Assembly (NCBI RefSeq): GCF_029407905.1
Contig: NW_026577903.1
Location: 124,001-188,000, forward strand
Source of the DNA: Bubalus kerabau
Lineage: Eukaryota > Chordata > Mammalia > Artiodactyla > Bovidae
Direction: 5' to 3'
Length of the DNA: 64,000 nucleotides
The translations under genes were made by a program, and so were the position numbers. The notes under the pieces were generated by a model. That model ran no database searches. It was not told where the DNA came from and saw only the letters and a list, made by a program, of their open reading frames with translations. Shown in pieces: positions 33,631-47,700 of the stretch. Each line of letters opens with the position of its first letter. Positions within the stretch are counted from its first letter, which is position 1.

Positions 33631-35915
33631 CAGGGATCCTCTTGTGCAGCGCCAGAGAAGCCTGACTCCATGCGTGTGGCCAGGCAGATCGCGTCATTGC
33701 TCTCGAGACATGGGAGGGACTAGGGCCTCAAGAGGCATTTAAGAAGGACTCTCAAGGTCTTTCTTGGGTTGGGGCGGGAAACACTCATTTCCCTCGACCT
33801 CTACAGGGGACCTTAGGGAACTTCCCAGGTGCCTTTGAGAGGTGAGGGATACTGAAGAGTTAGAGGGGCCTCTCGGGACTCCACTAGGTTTGACGAAATG
33901 AAAGAGGGCCTCATCTCGATTGGAGGCAGGAACCTCAGGCTTCCTCTCCATTTCTGACTCCGACCGCAGGGTCCCTGCAGAGTTGGGACAGGAGAGTCAG
34001 GCCTCGTCTTGTCTGAGTAACGGAACTCTGCTTGCCTCTCGAGTCGTTCAGGGGGTCTCAGGGCCCTTGACAAGCTGTGTGTGGAACCTGCGGGTGTTTC
34101 CAGAAGATGCATGGGGGTGTCAGTGCCCCTTCGTTTTGTGCCTTCCCCCACAGGGTTGCCTTCAAAGAGGTGTCCGGGCATCGGGTTCATTTCAAGAGCG
34201 GACCGGGAAATTGGGGTCATTCTGCATGTGGCACCACCCACGTGGCTCATCTCGAATTTCCTCGTGAGACCAGCATCATCCTGAGGTGCGCCGGGAAGGC
34301 CGGGAACCCCTTCCACACAAAGTAGGGGAATCGATTCTCCTGTCGCGATCAGGAGGGGAGATGGGGCTCAGATGAAGTGGTGCCGGGACCCTCGGTGTTC
34401 CACTCGAGGGAACCCGGCGTTTCAGGGAACTTTAGGGGTCGCATCAAGGGAGCCAAGTACCGTTTCCCACTTCAGGACAGAACATGGGACTTCCCTGGAG
34501 ACGCTGTAGCGGGCAAGGGCCTCATCCTGTGAAGACGTTGGAACCACGTCGTTTTTCTTGAGTTGCATCGGGATTCTCGAAAATGACAGGAATTTCAGGT
34601 CTCTCTTGGGTTGGCCCTGGGAAGCCCAAACTTCAATTCGAGTTGCGATGGAAAGCTGGGGGTTCTGCTCGAGTCACTACAGGGCCAAAGAGACCTCATC
34701 GAGGCGTGTGTCCAGGACCTAATATTCCTCTCAAGGGAAGACAGGGATCCCGGGTTTCCATTCCAGACTCCCCCGGGGAGTCAGGACTGGCCTGGAGGGG
34801 AAGCAAAGGACTCCGCTTTCCTCTCAAGTCGCGACACGGATCTCTTGGAGCCCACTGAGTGGACTCAAGGGTGTCGAGCCTCCTCTTCAGTTTGGAGAGA
34901 GGACTCGGGATTGCTCTCCAGGCCAGGCAGGAAAAGAAGGCCCTCATCTCGCGATGACGGGGGCGTCTCATGGGTTTCCTCAGGCTGCTGTGCCCATGGG
35001 GGTTTTCTCACGAGGCACGACGAGGACCTCAGGGAGCCTCTCGTGCGGCGCCAGGGAAGTCAGGTCTCCATGCGCATAGCGAGGGGGAGCTGGTCATCAC
35101 TCTCGAGTCATGGGAAGCGGCTAGGTCCTCAAGAGGCGTTGAAGAAGGACTCTCGAGGTCTTTCTCGGGTTGCGGCGGGAAACCCTCGTTTCCCTCAACT
35201 TCTGCAGGGGACCTTAGGGAACTTCCCAGGGTGCCTCTGAGAGGTGAGGGATGCTGTGTAGTTGGCAGGGCTTCTAGGGACTCTGCTGGGTTCGGCGCAA
35301 TGGAAGAGGGCCTCATCTCGAGGGGAGGCAGGAACCTCAGGCTTCCTCTCGGTTTCGGACTCCGACTGCACGGTCCCTGCAGTGTTGGGACAGGAGAGTC
35401 ATGCCTCGTCTTGTCTGAGGAATGGAATTCTGGTTGCCTCTCGAGTTGTTCCGGGAGTCTCAGGCCCCTTGTCGAGCTGTGTGTAGACCCTGCGGGTTTT
35501 TCCGGATGATGCATGGGGGTGTCAGTGCCCCTTCGTGTTGTGCCTTCACCCACAGGGTTGCCTTCGAAGAGGTGTCCGGGCATCGGGTTCTTATCAAGAG
35601 CAGACCGGAAAATCAGGGTCGTTCGGCACGTGGCACCTCACACGTGGCTAGTCTCGAATTTCCTCCTGAGACCGGCCTCATCCTGAGGTGCGCCAGGAAG
35701 GCCGGGAACCCCTTCCAGACCACGCAGGGGAATCGACTCTCCTGTCGCGATCATGAAGGGAGAAGGGGCTCAGATGAAGTGGTGCCGGGACCCTCGGTGT
35801 TCTCCTCGAGGGAACCCAGCGTGTCGGGGAACTTTTGCGGTCGCATCAAGGGTGTCAAGTACCGTGTCACCCTTCAGGGCGGAACATGGGACTTCCCTGG
35901 AGACACCGGGAAGTT
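33631..35915. repeat. Class-A monomers 21-22 of HOR copy 2
   Basis: Counterpart of 14,901-17,184. Spacing is again 1,401-1,402 bp. Confidence 0.75.
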
Positions 35916-36041
35916 TGGTGTTCCCCTGGAGTGAGACCAGTATGTTGGGGAACTTTGGGGTCGCATCAAGGGTGCCAAGTAGCATTTCGAACTTTAAGAT
36001 GGAACGTGGGACTTCTCTTGAGACTCTAGCTGGCAAGGGCC
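35916..36041. repeat. Partial duplication (~120 bp), HOR copy 2
   Basis: Counterpart of 17,185-17,310 at offset 18,731; the monomer is again 1,519 bp long. Confidence 0.75.
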
Positions 36042-39000
36042 TCATATTGCGATGAAGGGGGAACCACATGGTTTTTAAGACTTGAGGCTGAATTCTCGAA
36101 TTACGATGGGAAATTTAGACTTCCTCTTGTGTTGACCGTGGGAAGACCAATCTTCCATTCAAATTGTGAGGGAGAGATGGAGGTTGCTCTCGAGTCACTG
36201 TAGGGCAAAATAGACCTCATCTAGGCTTGTGTCTAGGACATAATGTTCCACTCCAGGGGCGACAGGGATCTCGGGGTTGCATTCCAAACTCACCCGGGGA
36301 GTCAGGCCTCGTCTCCAGGGAAGCAAAGGACTCCGCTCTCCTCTCGAGTCGCACCGGGTATTTCTAGGACCCATCTGAGTGGCCTAAAGGGAGTCAATAC
36401 TCCTGTGAAGTTTGGAGAGAGGACCAGGAATTGCTCTCCAGGTCAGGCAGGAAAAGAAGGCCCCCATCTCTCCTTGACGGGGGCATCTTGTGGTTTTTCT
36501 CGAACTGCGGCGCCAGTGTGGGTTTTCTCACGAGGTACGATGGGGTACTCAGGGAGCCTCTTGTGTGGTACTAGGGAAGTCAGTTTTCCTGCTCATGGGG
36601 AGGGGAGCGCGTCCTTGCTCTGGAGTCATGGTAGGGGAATCGGGCATCAAGAGACATTGAAAAAGGACTCTCCAAGTCTTTCTCGGGTTACTTCTGGAAA
36701 CTCTGGGTTCCCTCGACTTGTGCCAGTGACCTCAGGTAGCTTCTCACGGAGCCTCTGAGAATTCAGGGATACTGTGGTGTTGGGAGGGGCCTCTCGGGAC
36801 ACCACTGAGTTTGGTTCAATGGAAGAGGGCCTCTTCTCTAGTTGAGGCAGGAACCTCAGGGTTCCTCTCCATTTCTGACTCCAATTGCAGGGTCCCTGAA
36901 GAGTTGGGACAGGAGTGTAAGGCCTCGTCTTGTGTGAAGGAATGCAACTTCACTTGCCTCTAGAGTTGTTCACGAGGTGACAGTCCACATTTGGAGCTGT
37001 GAGTGGAATCTGCGGGTTTTTCCAGACGATGCATGGGGATGTCAGTGTCCCTTCGTGTTGTGCCTTCATCCACAGGGTTGCCTTCGAAGAGATGTCCGGG
37101 CATCAGGTTCTTATCTAGAGTGGACCGGGAATTCGGGATCTTTCAGCATGTGGCACCAACCATGAGGCTACTTTTCGAATTTCCTCATGAGACCGGCCTC
37201 ATCCGGAGGTTCGCGGGGAACGTCGGGAACCCCTTGCAGGCAAAACATGGGAATCGACCCTTCTGTTGCGATCAGGAGGGGTGAAGGGGCTCACAGGAAG
37301 TGGTGCCGTGAACTTTGGTGTTTCCCTCGAGTGAGACCGGTATGTCAGGGAACTTTGGGGGACGCATCAAGGGTGCCAAGTACCGTTTTGTACTTCAGGA
37401 TGGAACGTGGGACTTCCCTTGATACGCTGTAGCGACCAAAGGCCTCATCTTGCGATGACGGGGGAGCCACGTGGTTTTTCTCGAGTTGCGGCGGGATTCT
37501 CGAGTTACGACGGGGATTTCAGGCTTCCTCTTGTGTTGGGCCAGGGAAGTCCAATCATCCATTCGAGTTGCGAGGGAGAGCTGGGGGTTGCGCTCGAGTC
37601 ACTGCAGGGCAAAGGAGACCTCATCTAGGCTTGTGTCCAGGACCTAATGTTCCTCTCCAAGGGCCACAGGGATCTCAGGTTTGCATTCCAGACTCACCCA
37701 GGGAGTCAGGCCTCATGTCGAAGGGAAGCAAAGGACTCCGCTCTCCTTTCGAGTCGCGACGGGCACCTCTTGGAGCCCACTTTGTGGCCTCAAGGGAGTC
37801 AAGCGTCCTGTGAAGTTTGGAGAGAGGACTTGGGACTGCTCTCCAGGCCATGCAGGAAAAGATGTCCCTCATCTCGCGATGACGGAGGGATCTTGTGGGT
37901 TTTCTCGAGCTGCGGCGCCAGTGTGGGGTTTCACACGAGGCACGACGGGGAGCTCAGGGAGCCTCTCGTGTGGCGCCAGGGAAGTCAGGTCTCCATGTGC
38001 GTGGCGAGGGGGAGCGCATTATTGCTCTCGAGCTATGGTAGGGGAATCTGACCTCAAGACACATTGAAGAAGGACTCTCGAGGTCTTTCTTCGGTTGTGG
38101 CAGGAAACCCTTATTTCCCTCGACTTTTGCCGATGGTCTCAAGGAGCTTCTCAGAATGCCTATGAGAAGTCAGGGATACTGTGGAGATGGGAGGGGCCTC
38201 TCGGGACTCCACTGGGTTTGTTTTCATGGAAGAGGGCCTCATCTCGGGTTGAGGCAGGAACCTCAGGTTTCCTCTCCATTTCTGACTCAGATCGAAGTGT
38301 GCCTGCAGAGTTGGGATTGGATACTCAGGCCTCGTCTTGTCTGAGGAAGGGAACTCCGCTTTCCTCTCTCATTGTTTAAGGGGTGACAGGCCAGTTGTGG
38401 AGCTGTATGTGGATCCTGCAGGGTTTTCCGGACGATGAACAGGGTTGCCAGTGCCCCTTCGTGTAGTGCCTTCATCCACAGGGTTGCCTTAGAAGAGGTG
38501 TCAGGGCATCGGGTTCTTATCAAGAGCAAGACCGAGAAATCGGGGTCTTTTGGCACGTGGCACCAACACGAGGCTACGTCTCGAATTTCTTCGTGAGACT
38601 GGCCTCATCCTGAGGTGCGCCATGAAGGTCGGGAACGCCTTCTAGACAAAGCAGGGGGATCGACCTTCCTGCCGTGATCAGGAGCGGAGAAGGGGCTCAA
38701 ATGAAGTGGTGCCAGGAACTTCGGTGTTCCCTTGGAGTGAGACTGGTATATTGGGGAAATTTTGGGGTCGCATCAAGGGTGCCAAGTAGCATTTCGAAAT
38801 TTATGACGAAACATGGGACTTCTCTTGAGACTCTGTAGCGGGCAAAGGCCTCATATTGCGATGAATGGAGAACCACGTGGTTTTTAAGAGTTGCGGTGGG
38901 ATTCTCGAGTTACAACGGGAAATTCAGACTTCCTCTTGTGTTGGCCCAGTGAAGACCAATCTTCCATTCGAATTGCAAGGGAGAGATGGGTGTTGCTCTC

Positions 39001-40180
39001 GAGTCACTGTAGGGCAAAATAGACCTCATCTAGGCTTTTGTCCAGGACATAATGTTCCTCTCCAGGGGCAACAGGGATCTCGGGGTTGCATTCCAGACTC
39101 ACCCGAGGTAAGGCCTCGCCTCGAGGGGAAACAAAGTACTCTGCTCTCCTCTCAAGTCGCGACAGGTATCTCTTGGAGCCCATTGAGTGGCCTAAAGGGA
39201 GTAAAGCCTCCTGTGAAGTTTGGAGAAAAGACCAGGGATTGCTCTCCAGGTCAGGCAGGAAAAGAAGTCCCCAATCTCGCGATGACGGTGGGTTTTCCCG
39301 AGCTGCGGCGCCAGTGTGGGGTTTCTCACGAGGTATGACGGGGAGCTCAGGGAGCCTCTCATGTGGCGCCAGGGAAGTCAGGTGTCCATGCGCATGGCGA
39401 GGGGGAGCGTGTCATTGCTCTCGAGTCATGGTAGGGGAATCCGTCCTCAAGACGCGTTGAAGACGGACTCTTGAGGTCTTTCTCGGGTTGCGGCAGGATA
39501 CCCTGTGTTCTCTCGACTTGTGCCGGTGACCTCAGGGAGTTGCTCAGGGTGCCTCTGAGAAGACACTGATACTGTGGAGTTGGGAGGGGCCTCTCGGGAC
39601 TCCACTGGGTGTGGTATAATACAAGAGGGCCTCATCTCGTGTTGAGGAAGGAACCTCAGGGTTCCTCTCCATTTCAGACTCCGATCTCAGGATTCCTGCA
39701 GAGTTGGGACAGGAGAGTCAGGCCTCGTATTCTGTGGAGAAATGAAACTTAGCTTGCCTCTCGAGTTGTTCACGAGGTAACAGGTCACTTGTCGAGCTGT
39801 ATGTGGAACCTGCAGAATTTTCCAAAAGACGCACGGGTGTTCAGGGTCCCTCCTTGTTGTGCCTTCATCCTACGGGATGCATTCCAAGACGTGTACGGGC
39901 ATCGGGTTCTTAATAGCTGACCGGGAAATGGGGTCTTTCCGCATGTGGCACCACCCACGAGGCTACATCTCCAATTTCCTCGTGAGACAGGCCTCATCCT
40001 GATGTGCGCTGGGAAGATCGGTAACCCCTTCCACACAAAGCAGGAGAAAAGACACTCCTGTTGCAATCAGGAGGGGAGAAGGGGCTCAAATGATGTGGTG
40101 TGGGGAACATGGGTGTTACCCTCGAGTGAGGCCTCTATGTTGGGGAACTTTGGGGGTGCCATCATGGGTGCCAAGTACCG
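36042..40180. repeat. Class-B monomers 23-25 of HOR copy 2
   Basis: Counterpart of 17,311-21,450 with only scattered substitutions. Monomer 25 keeps the gagaagacactg variant (~39,557). Confidence 0.75.
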
Positions 40181-41770
40181 TTTTGCACTTCAGTAGGAAC
40201 GTGGGACTTCTTTTGAGACGCTGTGGCGGGCAAGGGCCTCATGCTGCGAAGACGATGGAACCACGTGGTTTTACTCGAGTTGCGGCGGGATTCTCGAGTT
40301 ACGACGTGGATTTCAGGCTTCCTCTTGTGTTAGCCCTGGGAAGCCCAAACTTCCCTTCGAGTTGCGAGGGAAAGCTGGATGTTGTGCTCGAATCACTGCA
40401 AGGCCAAAGAGACCTCATCTAGGCGTGTGTCCAGGACCTAATAGTCCTCTCAAGGGAAGACAAGCATCTCGGGATTGCACTCCAGACTCCCCCGGGGAGT
40501 CAGGCCTCGCCTCGAGGGGAAGCAAAGGACTGCGCTCTCCTCTCGAGCCGCGACGCAGATCTCTTGGAGCCCACTGAGTCGCCTCAAGGGAATCCATCCT
40601 ACTCTTCAGTTTGGAGAGAGGACTCGGGATTGCTCTTCAGGCCAGGCAGGAAAAGAAGTCCCTCAGCTCGCGAGGACGGGGGCGTCTCAGGGGTTTCCTC
40701 GAGCTGCGGCGCCCGTGGGGGTTTTCTCCCGAGGCACGACGAGGACCTCAGGGAGCCTCTCGTGCGGGGCCAGGGAAGCCAGGTCTGCATGCGCTAGGCG
40801 AGGGGGAGCGCATCATTGCTCTCTAGTCCAGAGAGGGGACAAGGGCCTCAAGACACTTTGAAGAAGGACTATCGAGGTCTTTCTCGAGTGGTTGCAGGAA
40901 ACCCTCATTTCCCTCGACTTCTGCAGGGGACCTGAGGGAACTTCCCAGGGTGCCCCTGAGAGGTGAGGGATGCTGTGGAGTTAGCGGGGCCTCTCGGGAC
41001 TCCGCTGTGGTTGGCGCAATGGAAGAGGGCCTCATCTCGAGGGGAGGCAGGAACCTCAGGCTTCCTCTCTGTTTCTGACTCCGACCCTCCGACCTCAGGG
41101 TCCCTGCAGAGTTGGGAGCGGAGAGTTAGGCCTCGTCTTGTCTGAGGAAGGGAACTCCGCTTGCCTCTCGAGTTGCTCAGGGGGTCTCAGGCCCCTCTTC
41201 GAGCTGTGTGTGGAACCCACGGGTGTTTCTGGACGATGCACGGGAGTGTCAGTGCCCCTTCGTGTTGTGCCTTCACCCACAGGGTTGCCTTCGAAGAGGT
41301 GTCCGTGCAACGGGTTCTTCTCAAGAGTGGACCGGGAAATCGAGGTCGATCGGCATGTGGCACCACCCCCGTGGCTCATCTCGAATTTCCTTGTGCGGAC
41401 GGCCTCATCCTGAGATGCGCCGGGAAGGGCGGGAATCCCTTCCAGACGACGCAGGGGAATCGACACTCCTGTCGCCATCAGGAGGGGAGAAGGGGCTCAG
41501 ATGAAGTGGTGTCGGGACCCTCAGTGTTTCCCTCGAGGGAACCCGGTGTGTCGGGGAACTTCTGGGGGTCGCATGAAAGGTGTCAGGTACTGTTTCGCAC
41601 TTCAGGACGGAAACTGGGACTTCCCTTGAGACGCCATAGCGGGCAAGAGGCTCATCTTGCAAAGACGTTGGAACCACGTGGTTTTCCTCGAGTTGCGGCG
41701 GGATTCTCGAGTTACGACGGGGATCTCAGGCTTCCTCTTGGGTTGGCCCTAGGAAGCCCAATCTTCTCCT
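40181..41770. repeat. Class-A monomer 26 of HOR copy 2
   Basis: Counterpart of 21,451-23,040, with the shared 8-bp tandem duplication at 41,079-41,094. Confidence 0.75.
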
Positions 41771-44700
41771 CGAGTGAGAGGGAAAGCTGGGGGTTGCGCT
41801 CGAGTCACTGCAGGGCCGAAGAGACCTCACTTAGGCGTGTGTCCGGAACCTAATATTCCTCTACAGGGAAGGCAGGGATCTCGGGGTTGCATTCCAGGCT
41901 CCCCCGGGGAGTCAGGCCTCGTCTCGAGGGGAAGCCAAGGACTCCGCCCTCCTCTCGAGTCGCGACGCGGGTCTCTGGGAGCCCCCTGAGCGGCCTCAAG
42001 GGAGTCCAGCCTCCTCTTCAGTTTGGAGACAGGACCCGGGATTGCTCTCCAGGCCATGCAGGAAAAGAAGGCCCACAGCTAGCGAGGACGGGGGCGTCTC
42101 AGGGGTTTCCTCGAGCTGCGGCGCCCGTGGGGGATTTCTCCCGAGGCACGACGAGGATCTCAGGGAGCCTCTCGTGCGGCACCAGGGAAGTCAGGTCTCC
42201 ATGCGCGTGGCGAGGGGGAGCGCGTCCTGGCTCTCAAGTCACGGGAGGGGACTAGGGCCTCGAGACGCGTTGAAGAAGGACTCTCGAGGTCTTTCTCGGG
42301 GGGCGGCGGGAAACCCTCGTTTCCCTCGCCTTCTGCCGGGGACCTTAGGGAACTTCCCAGGGTGCCTCCGAGAGGCGAGGGATCCTGTGGAGGTGGCGGG
42401 GCCCCTCGGGACTCCGCTGGGTCTGGCGCAACGGAAGAGGGCCTCACCTCGAGGGGAGGCAGGAACCTCAGTCTTCCTCTCCGTTTCGGACTCCGACCGC
42501 AGGGTCCATGCAGAGTTGGGACAGGAGAGTCAGGCCTCGTCTTGTCTGAGGAAGGGAACTCCACTGGCCTCTCGAGTTGCTCAGGGGGCCTCAGGCCCCT
42601 TGTCGAGCTGTGTGTGGAACCCGCGGGTCTTTGCGGACGATGCCCGGGGGTGGCAGTGCCCCTTCGTGTTGTGCCTTCACCCACAGGGTTGACTTCGAAG
42701 AGGGGTCCGGGCCTCGGGTCCTTCTCAAGAGCGAACCGGGGAATCGGGGGCGTTCGGCATGTGGCCCCACTCACGTGGCTCGTCTCGAATTTCCTCGTGA
42801 GACCGGCCTCATCCTGAGGTGCGCCGGGAAGGCCGGGAACCCCTTCCAGACCACGCAGGGGAATCGCCTCTCCTGTCGCGATCAGGAGGGGAGAAGGGGC
42901 TCAGGGGAAGCGGTGCCGGGACCCTCGGTGTTCCCCTCGGGGGACCCCGACGTGTCGGGGGACTTTTGGGGGTCGCAGGAAGGCTGTCAGGGACCGTTGC
43001 GCCCTTCAGGGCGGAACAGGGGACTTCCCTTGAGACGCCGTCACGGGCAAGGGCCTCATCTTGCCAAGAGGTGGGAACCACGTGGTTTTTCTCGAGTTGC
43101 GGCGGCCTTCTCGAGTTACGACGGGGATCTCAGCCTTCCCCTTGGGTTGGCCCTGGGAAGCCCAATCTTCCCCTCGGGTTGCGAGGGAAAGCTGGGGGTT
43201 GCGCTCGAGTCACTGCAGGGCCGAAGAGACCTCAACTAGGCGTGTGTCTGGGACCTAATATTCCTCTCCAGGGAAGGCAGGGATCTCGGGGTTGCATTCC
43301 AGGCTCCCCCGGGGAGTCAGGCCTCGTCTCGAGGGGAAGCCAAGGACTCTGCTCTCCTCTCGAGTCGCGACGCGGGTCTCTTGGAGCCCCCTGAGCGGCC
43401 TCAAGGGAGTCCCGCCTCCTCTTCCGTTTGGAGAGAGTACCCGGCATTGCTCTCCAGGCCATGCAGGAAAAGAAGGCCCTCAGCTCGCGAGAACGGGGGC
43501 GTCTCAGGGGTTTCCTCGAGCTGCGGCGCCCATGGGGGTTTTCTCCCGAGGCACGACGAGGATCTCAGGGAGCCTCTCGTGCGGCGCCAGGGAAGTCAGG
43601 TCTCCATGCGCGTGGCGAGGGGGAGCGCGTCCTGGCTCTCGAGTCACGGGAGGGGACTAGGGCCTCGAGACGCGTTGAAGAAGGACTCTCGAGGTCTTTC
43701 TCGGGGGGCAGCGGGAAACCCTCGTTTCCCTCGCCTTCTGCCGGGGACCTTAGGGAACTTCCCAGGGTGCCTCTGTGAGGCGAGGGATCCTGTGGAGGTG
43801 GCGGGGCCCCTCGGGACTCCGCTGGGTCTGGCGCAACGGAAGAGGGCCTCACCTCGAGGGGAGGCAGGAACCTCAGTCTTCCTCTCCGTTTCGGCCTCCG
43901 ACCGCAGGGTCCCTGCAGAGTTGGGACAGGAGATTCAGGCCTCGTCTTGTCTGAGGAAGGGAACCCCGCTGGCCTCTCGAGTTGCTCAGGGGGCCTCAGG
44001 CCCCTCGTCGAGCTCTGTGTGGAACCCGCGGGTCTTTGCGGACGATGCCCGGGGGTGGCAGTGCCCCTTCGTGTTGTGCCTTCACCCACAGGGTTGCCTT
44101 CGAAGAGGGGTCCGGGCCTCGGGTCCTTCTCAAGAGCGGACCAGGGAATCGGAGGCGTTCGGCATGTGGCCCCACCCACGTGGCTCGTCTCGAATTTCCT
44201 CGTGAGACCGGCCTCATCCTGAGGTGCGCCGGGAAGGCCGGGAACCCCTTCCAGACCACGCAGGGGAATCGCCTCTCCTTTCGCGATCAGGAGGGGAGAA
44301 GCGGCTCAGAGGAAGCGGTGCCGGGACCCTCGGTGTTCCCCTCGGGGGACCCCGACGTGTTGGGGGACTTTTGGGGGTCGCAGGAAGGCTGTCAGGGACC
44401 GTTGCGCCCTTCAGGGCGGAACAGGGGACTTCCCTTGAGACGCCGTCACGGGCAAGGTCCTCATCTTGCCAAGAGGTGGGAACCACGTGGTTTTTCTCGA
44501 GTTGCGGCGGCATTCTCGAGTTACGACGGGCATCTCAGACTTCCCCTTGGGTTGGCCCTGGGAAGCCCAATCTTCCCCTCGGGTTGCGAGGGAAAGCTGG
44601 GGGTTGCGCTCGAGTCACTGCAGGGCCGAAGAGACCTCACCTAGGCGTGTGTCCGGGACCTAATATTCCTCTCCAGGGAAGGCAGGGATCTCGGGGTTGC

Positions 44701-47700
44701 ATTCCAGGCTCCCCCGGGGAGTCAGGCCTCGTCTCGAGGGGAAGCCAAGGACTCTGCTCTCCTCTCGAGTCGCGACGCGGGTCTCTTGGAGCCCCCTGAG
44801 CGGCCTCAAGGGAGTCCAGCCTCCTCTTCCGTTTGGAGAGAGTACCCGGGATTGCTCTCCAGGCCATGCAGGAAAAGAAGGCCCTCCGCTCGCGAGAACG
44901 GTGGCGTCTCAGGGGTTTCCTCGAGCTGCGGCGCCCATGGGGGTTTTCTCCCGAGGCACGAAGAGGATCTCAGGGAGCCTCTCGTGCGGCGCCAGGGAAG
45001 TCAGGTCTCCATGCGCGTGGCGAGGGGTAGCGCGTCCTGGCTCTCGAGTCACGGGAGGGGACTAGGGCCTCGAGACGCGTTGAAGAAGGACTCTCGAGGT
45101 CTTTCTCGGGGGGCAGCGGGAAACCCTCGTTTCCCCCGCCTTCTGCCGGGGAGCTTAGGGAACTTCCCAGGGTGCCTCTGAGAGGCGAGGGATCCTGTGG
45201 AGGTGCGGGGCCCCTCGGGACTCCGCTGGGTCTGGCGCAACGGAAGAGGGCCTCACGTCGAGGGGAGGCAGGAACCTTAGGCTTCCTCTCCGTTTCGGAC
45301 TCCGACCGCAGGGTCCCTGCAGAGTTGGGACAGGAGAGTCAGGCCTCGTCTTGTCTGAGGAAGGGAACCCCGCTGGCCTCTCGAGTTGCTCAGAGGGCCT
45401 CAGGCCCCTCGTCGAGCTGTGTGTGGAACCCGCGGGTCTTTGCGGACGATGCCCGAGGGTGGCAGTGCCCCTTCGTGTTGTGCCTTCACCCACAGGGTTG
45501 CCTTCGAAGAGGGGTCCGGGCCTCGGGTCCTTCTCAAGAGCGGACCAGGGAATCGGAGGCGTTCGGCATGTGGCCCCACCCACGTGGCTCGTCTCGAATT
45601 TCCTCGTGAGACCGGCCTCATCCTGAGGTGCGCCGGGAAGGCCGGGAACCCCTTCCAGACCACGCAGGGGAATCGCCTCTCCTGTCGCGATCAGGAGGGG
45701 AGAAGGGGCTCAGAGGAAGCGGTGCCGGGACCCTCAGTGTTCCCCTCAGGGGACCCCGGCGTGTCGGGGGACGTTTGGGGGTCGCAGGAAGGCTGTCAGG
45801 GACCGTTTCGCCCTTCAGGGCGGAACAGGGGACTTCCCTTGAGACGCCGTCGCGGGCAAGGGCCTCATCTTGCCAAGAGGTGGGAACCACGTGGTTTTTC
45901 TCGAGTTGCGGCGGCATTCTCGAGTTACGACGGGGATCTCAGCCTTCCCCTTGGGTTGGCCCTGGGTAGCCCATTCTTCCCCTCGGGTTGCGAGGGAAAG
46001 CTGGGGGTTGCGCTCGAGTCACTGCAGGGCCGAAGAGACCTCACCTAGGCGTGTGTCCGGGACCTAATGTTCCTCTCCAGGGAAGGCAGGGATCTCGGGG
46101 TTGCATTCCAGGCTCCCCCGGGGAGTCAGGCCTCGTCTCGAGGGGAAGCCAAGGACTCCGCTCTCCTCTCGAGTCGAGACGCGGGTCTCTTGGAGCCCCC
46201 TGAGCGGCCTCAAGGGAGTCCAGCCTCCTCTTCCGTTTGGAGAGAGGACCCGGGATTGCTCTCCAGGCCATGCAGGAAAAGAAGGCCCTCAGCTCGCGAG
46301 GACGGGGGCGTCTAGGGGTTTCCTCGAGCTGCGGCGCCCGTGGGGGTTTTCTCCCGAGGCACGACGAGGATCTCAGGGAGCCTCTCGTGCGGCTCCAGGG
46401 AAGTCAGGTATCCATGCGCGTGGCGAGGGGGAGCGCGTCCTGGCTCTCGAGTCACGGGAGGGGACTAGGGCCTCGAGACGCGTTGAAGAAGGCCTCTCGA
46501 GGTCTTTCTCGGGGGGCGGCGGGAAAGCCTCGTGTTCCTCGCCTTCTGCCGGGGACCTTAGGGAACTTCCCAGGGGGCCTCTGAAAGGTGAGGGATCCTG
46601 AGGAGGTGGCGGGGCCCCTCGGGACTCCGCTGGGTCTGGCGCAACGGAAGAGGGCCTCACCTCGAGGGGAGGCAGGAACCTCAGGCTTCCTCTCCGTTTC
46701 GGACTCCGACCGCAGGGTCCCTGCAGAGTTGGGACAGGAGAGTCAGGCCTCGTCTTGTCTGAGGAAGGGAACCCCGCTGGCCTCTCGAGTTGCTCAGGAA
46801 GTCTCAGGCCCCTCGTCGAGCTGTGTGTGGAACCCGCGGATCTTTGTGGACGGTGCCCGGGTGTGGCAGTGCCCCTTCGTGTTGTGCCTTCACCCACAGG
46901 GTTGCCTTCGAAGAGGGGTCCGGGCCTCGGGTCCTTCTCAAGAGCGGACCAGGGAATCGGGGGCGTTCGGCATGTGGCCCCACCCACGTGGCTCGTCTCG
47001 AATTTCCTCGTGAGACCGGCCTCATCCTGAGGTGCGCAGGGAAGGCCGGGAACCCCTTCCAGACCACGCAGGGGAATCGCCTCTCCTGTCGCGATCCGGA
47101 GGGGAGAAGGGGCTCAGAGGAAGCGGTGCCGGGACCCTCGGTGTTCCCCTCGGGGGACCCCGGCGTGTCGGGGGACTTTTGGGGGTCACAGGAAGGCTGT
47201 CAGGGACCGTTTCGCACTTCAGTGCGGAACAGGGTGCTTTTCTTGAGACGCCGTGGCGGGCAAGGGCCTCATCTTGCAAAGAGGTGGGAACCACGTGGTT
47301 TTTCTCAAGTTGCGGCGGGGATCTCAGCCTTCCCCTTGGGTTGACCCTGGGAAGCCCAATCTTCCCCTCGGGTTGCGAGGGAAAGCTGGGGGTTGCGCTG
47401 GAGTCACCGCAGGGCCGAAGAGCCCTCACCTAGGCGTGTGTCTGGGACCTAATATTCCTCTCCAGGGAAGGCAGGGATCTCGGGGTTGCATTCCAGGCTC
47501 CCACGGGGAGTCAGGCCTCGTCTCGAGCGGAAGCCAAGGACTCCGCTCTCCTCTCGAGTCGCGACGCGGGTCTCTTGGAGCCCCCTGAGCGGCCTCAAGG
47601 GAGTCCAGCCTCCTCTTCCGTTTGGAGAGAGGACCCGGGATTGCTCTCCAGGCCATGCAGGAAAAGAAGGCCCTCAGCTCGCGAGGACGGGGGCGTCTCA

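Larger units (their letters stand above)
25933..42000. repeat. Higher-order repeat, copy 2 (individually matchable part)
   Basis: Monomers 16-26 follow copy 1 in order. The offset is 18,814 (from 7,119), falls to 18,797 after a 17-bp deletion at ~27,091, and becomes 18,731 after a replaced patch plus 66-bp deletion (27,417-27,733). It then drifts by single bases to 18,735. Spacings repeat those of copy 1: 1420, 1420, 1834, 1401, 1402, 1519, 1407, 1393, 1400, 1412. Beyond ~42,000 the copy continues into homogenised monomers that cannot be paired one to one. By offset its end would fall near 44,667. Confidence 0.85.

Noticed and set aside
43381..44205. 274-codon open frame (and similar 200-264-codon frames at 23,289, 24,693, 42,160, 49,027, 49,391)
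   Set aside because: The same frames recur at ~1,404-bp steps in both strands. 1,404 is divisible by three, so phase is kept, and GC-rich sequence has few stops. There is no domain, promoter or selective pattern.
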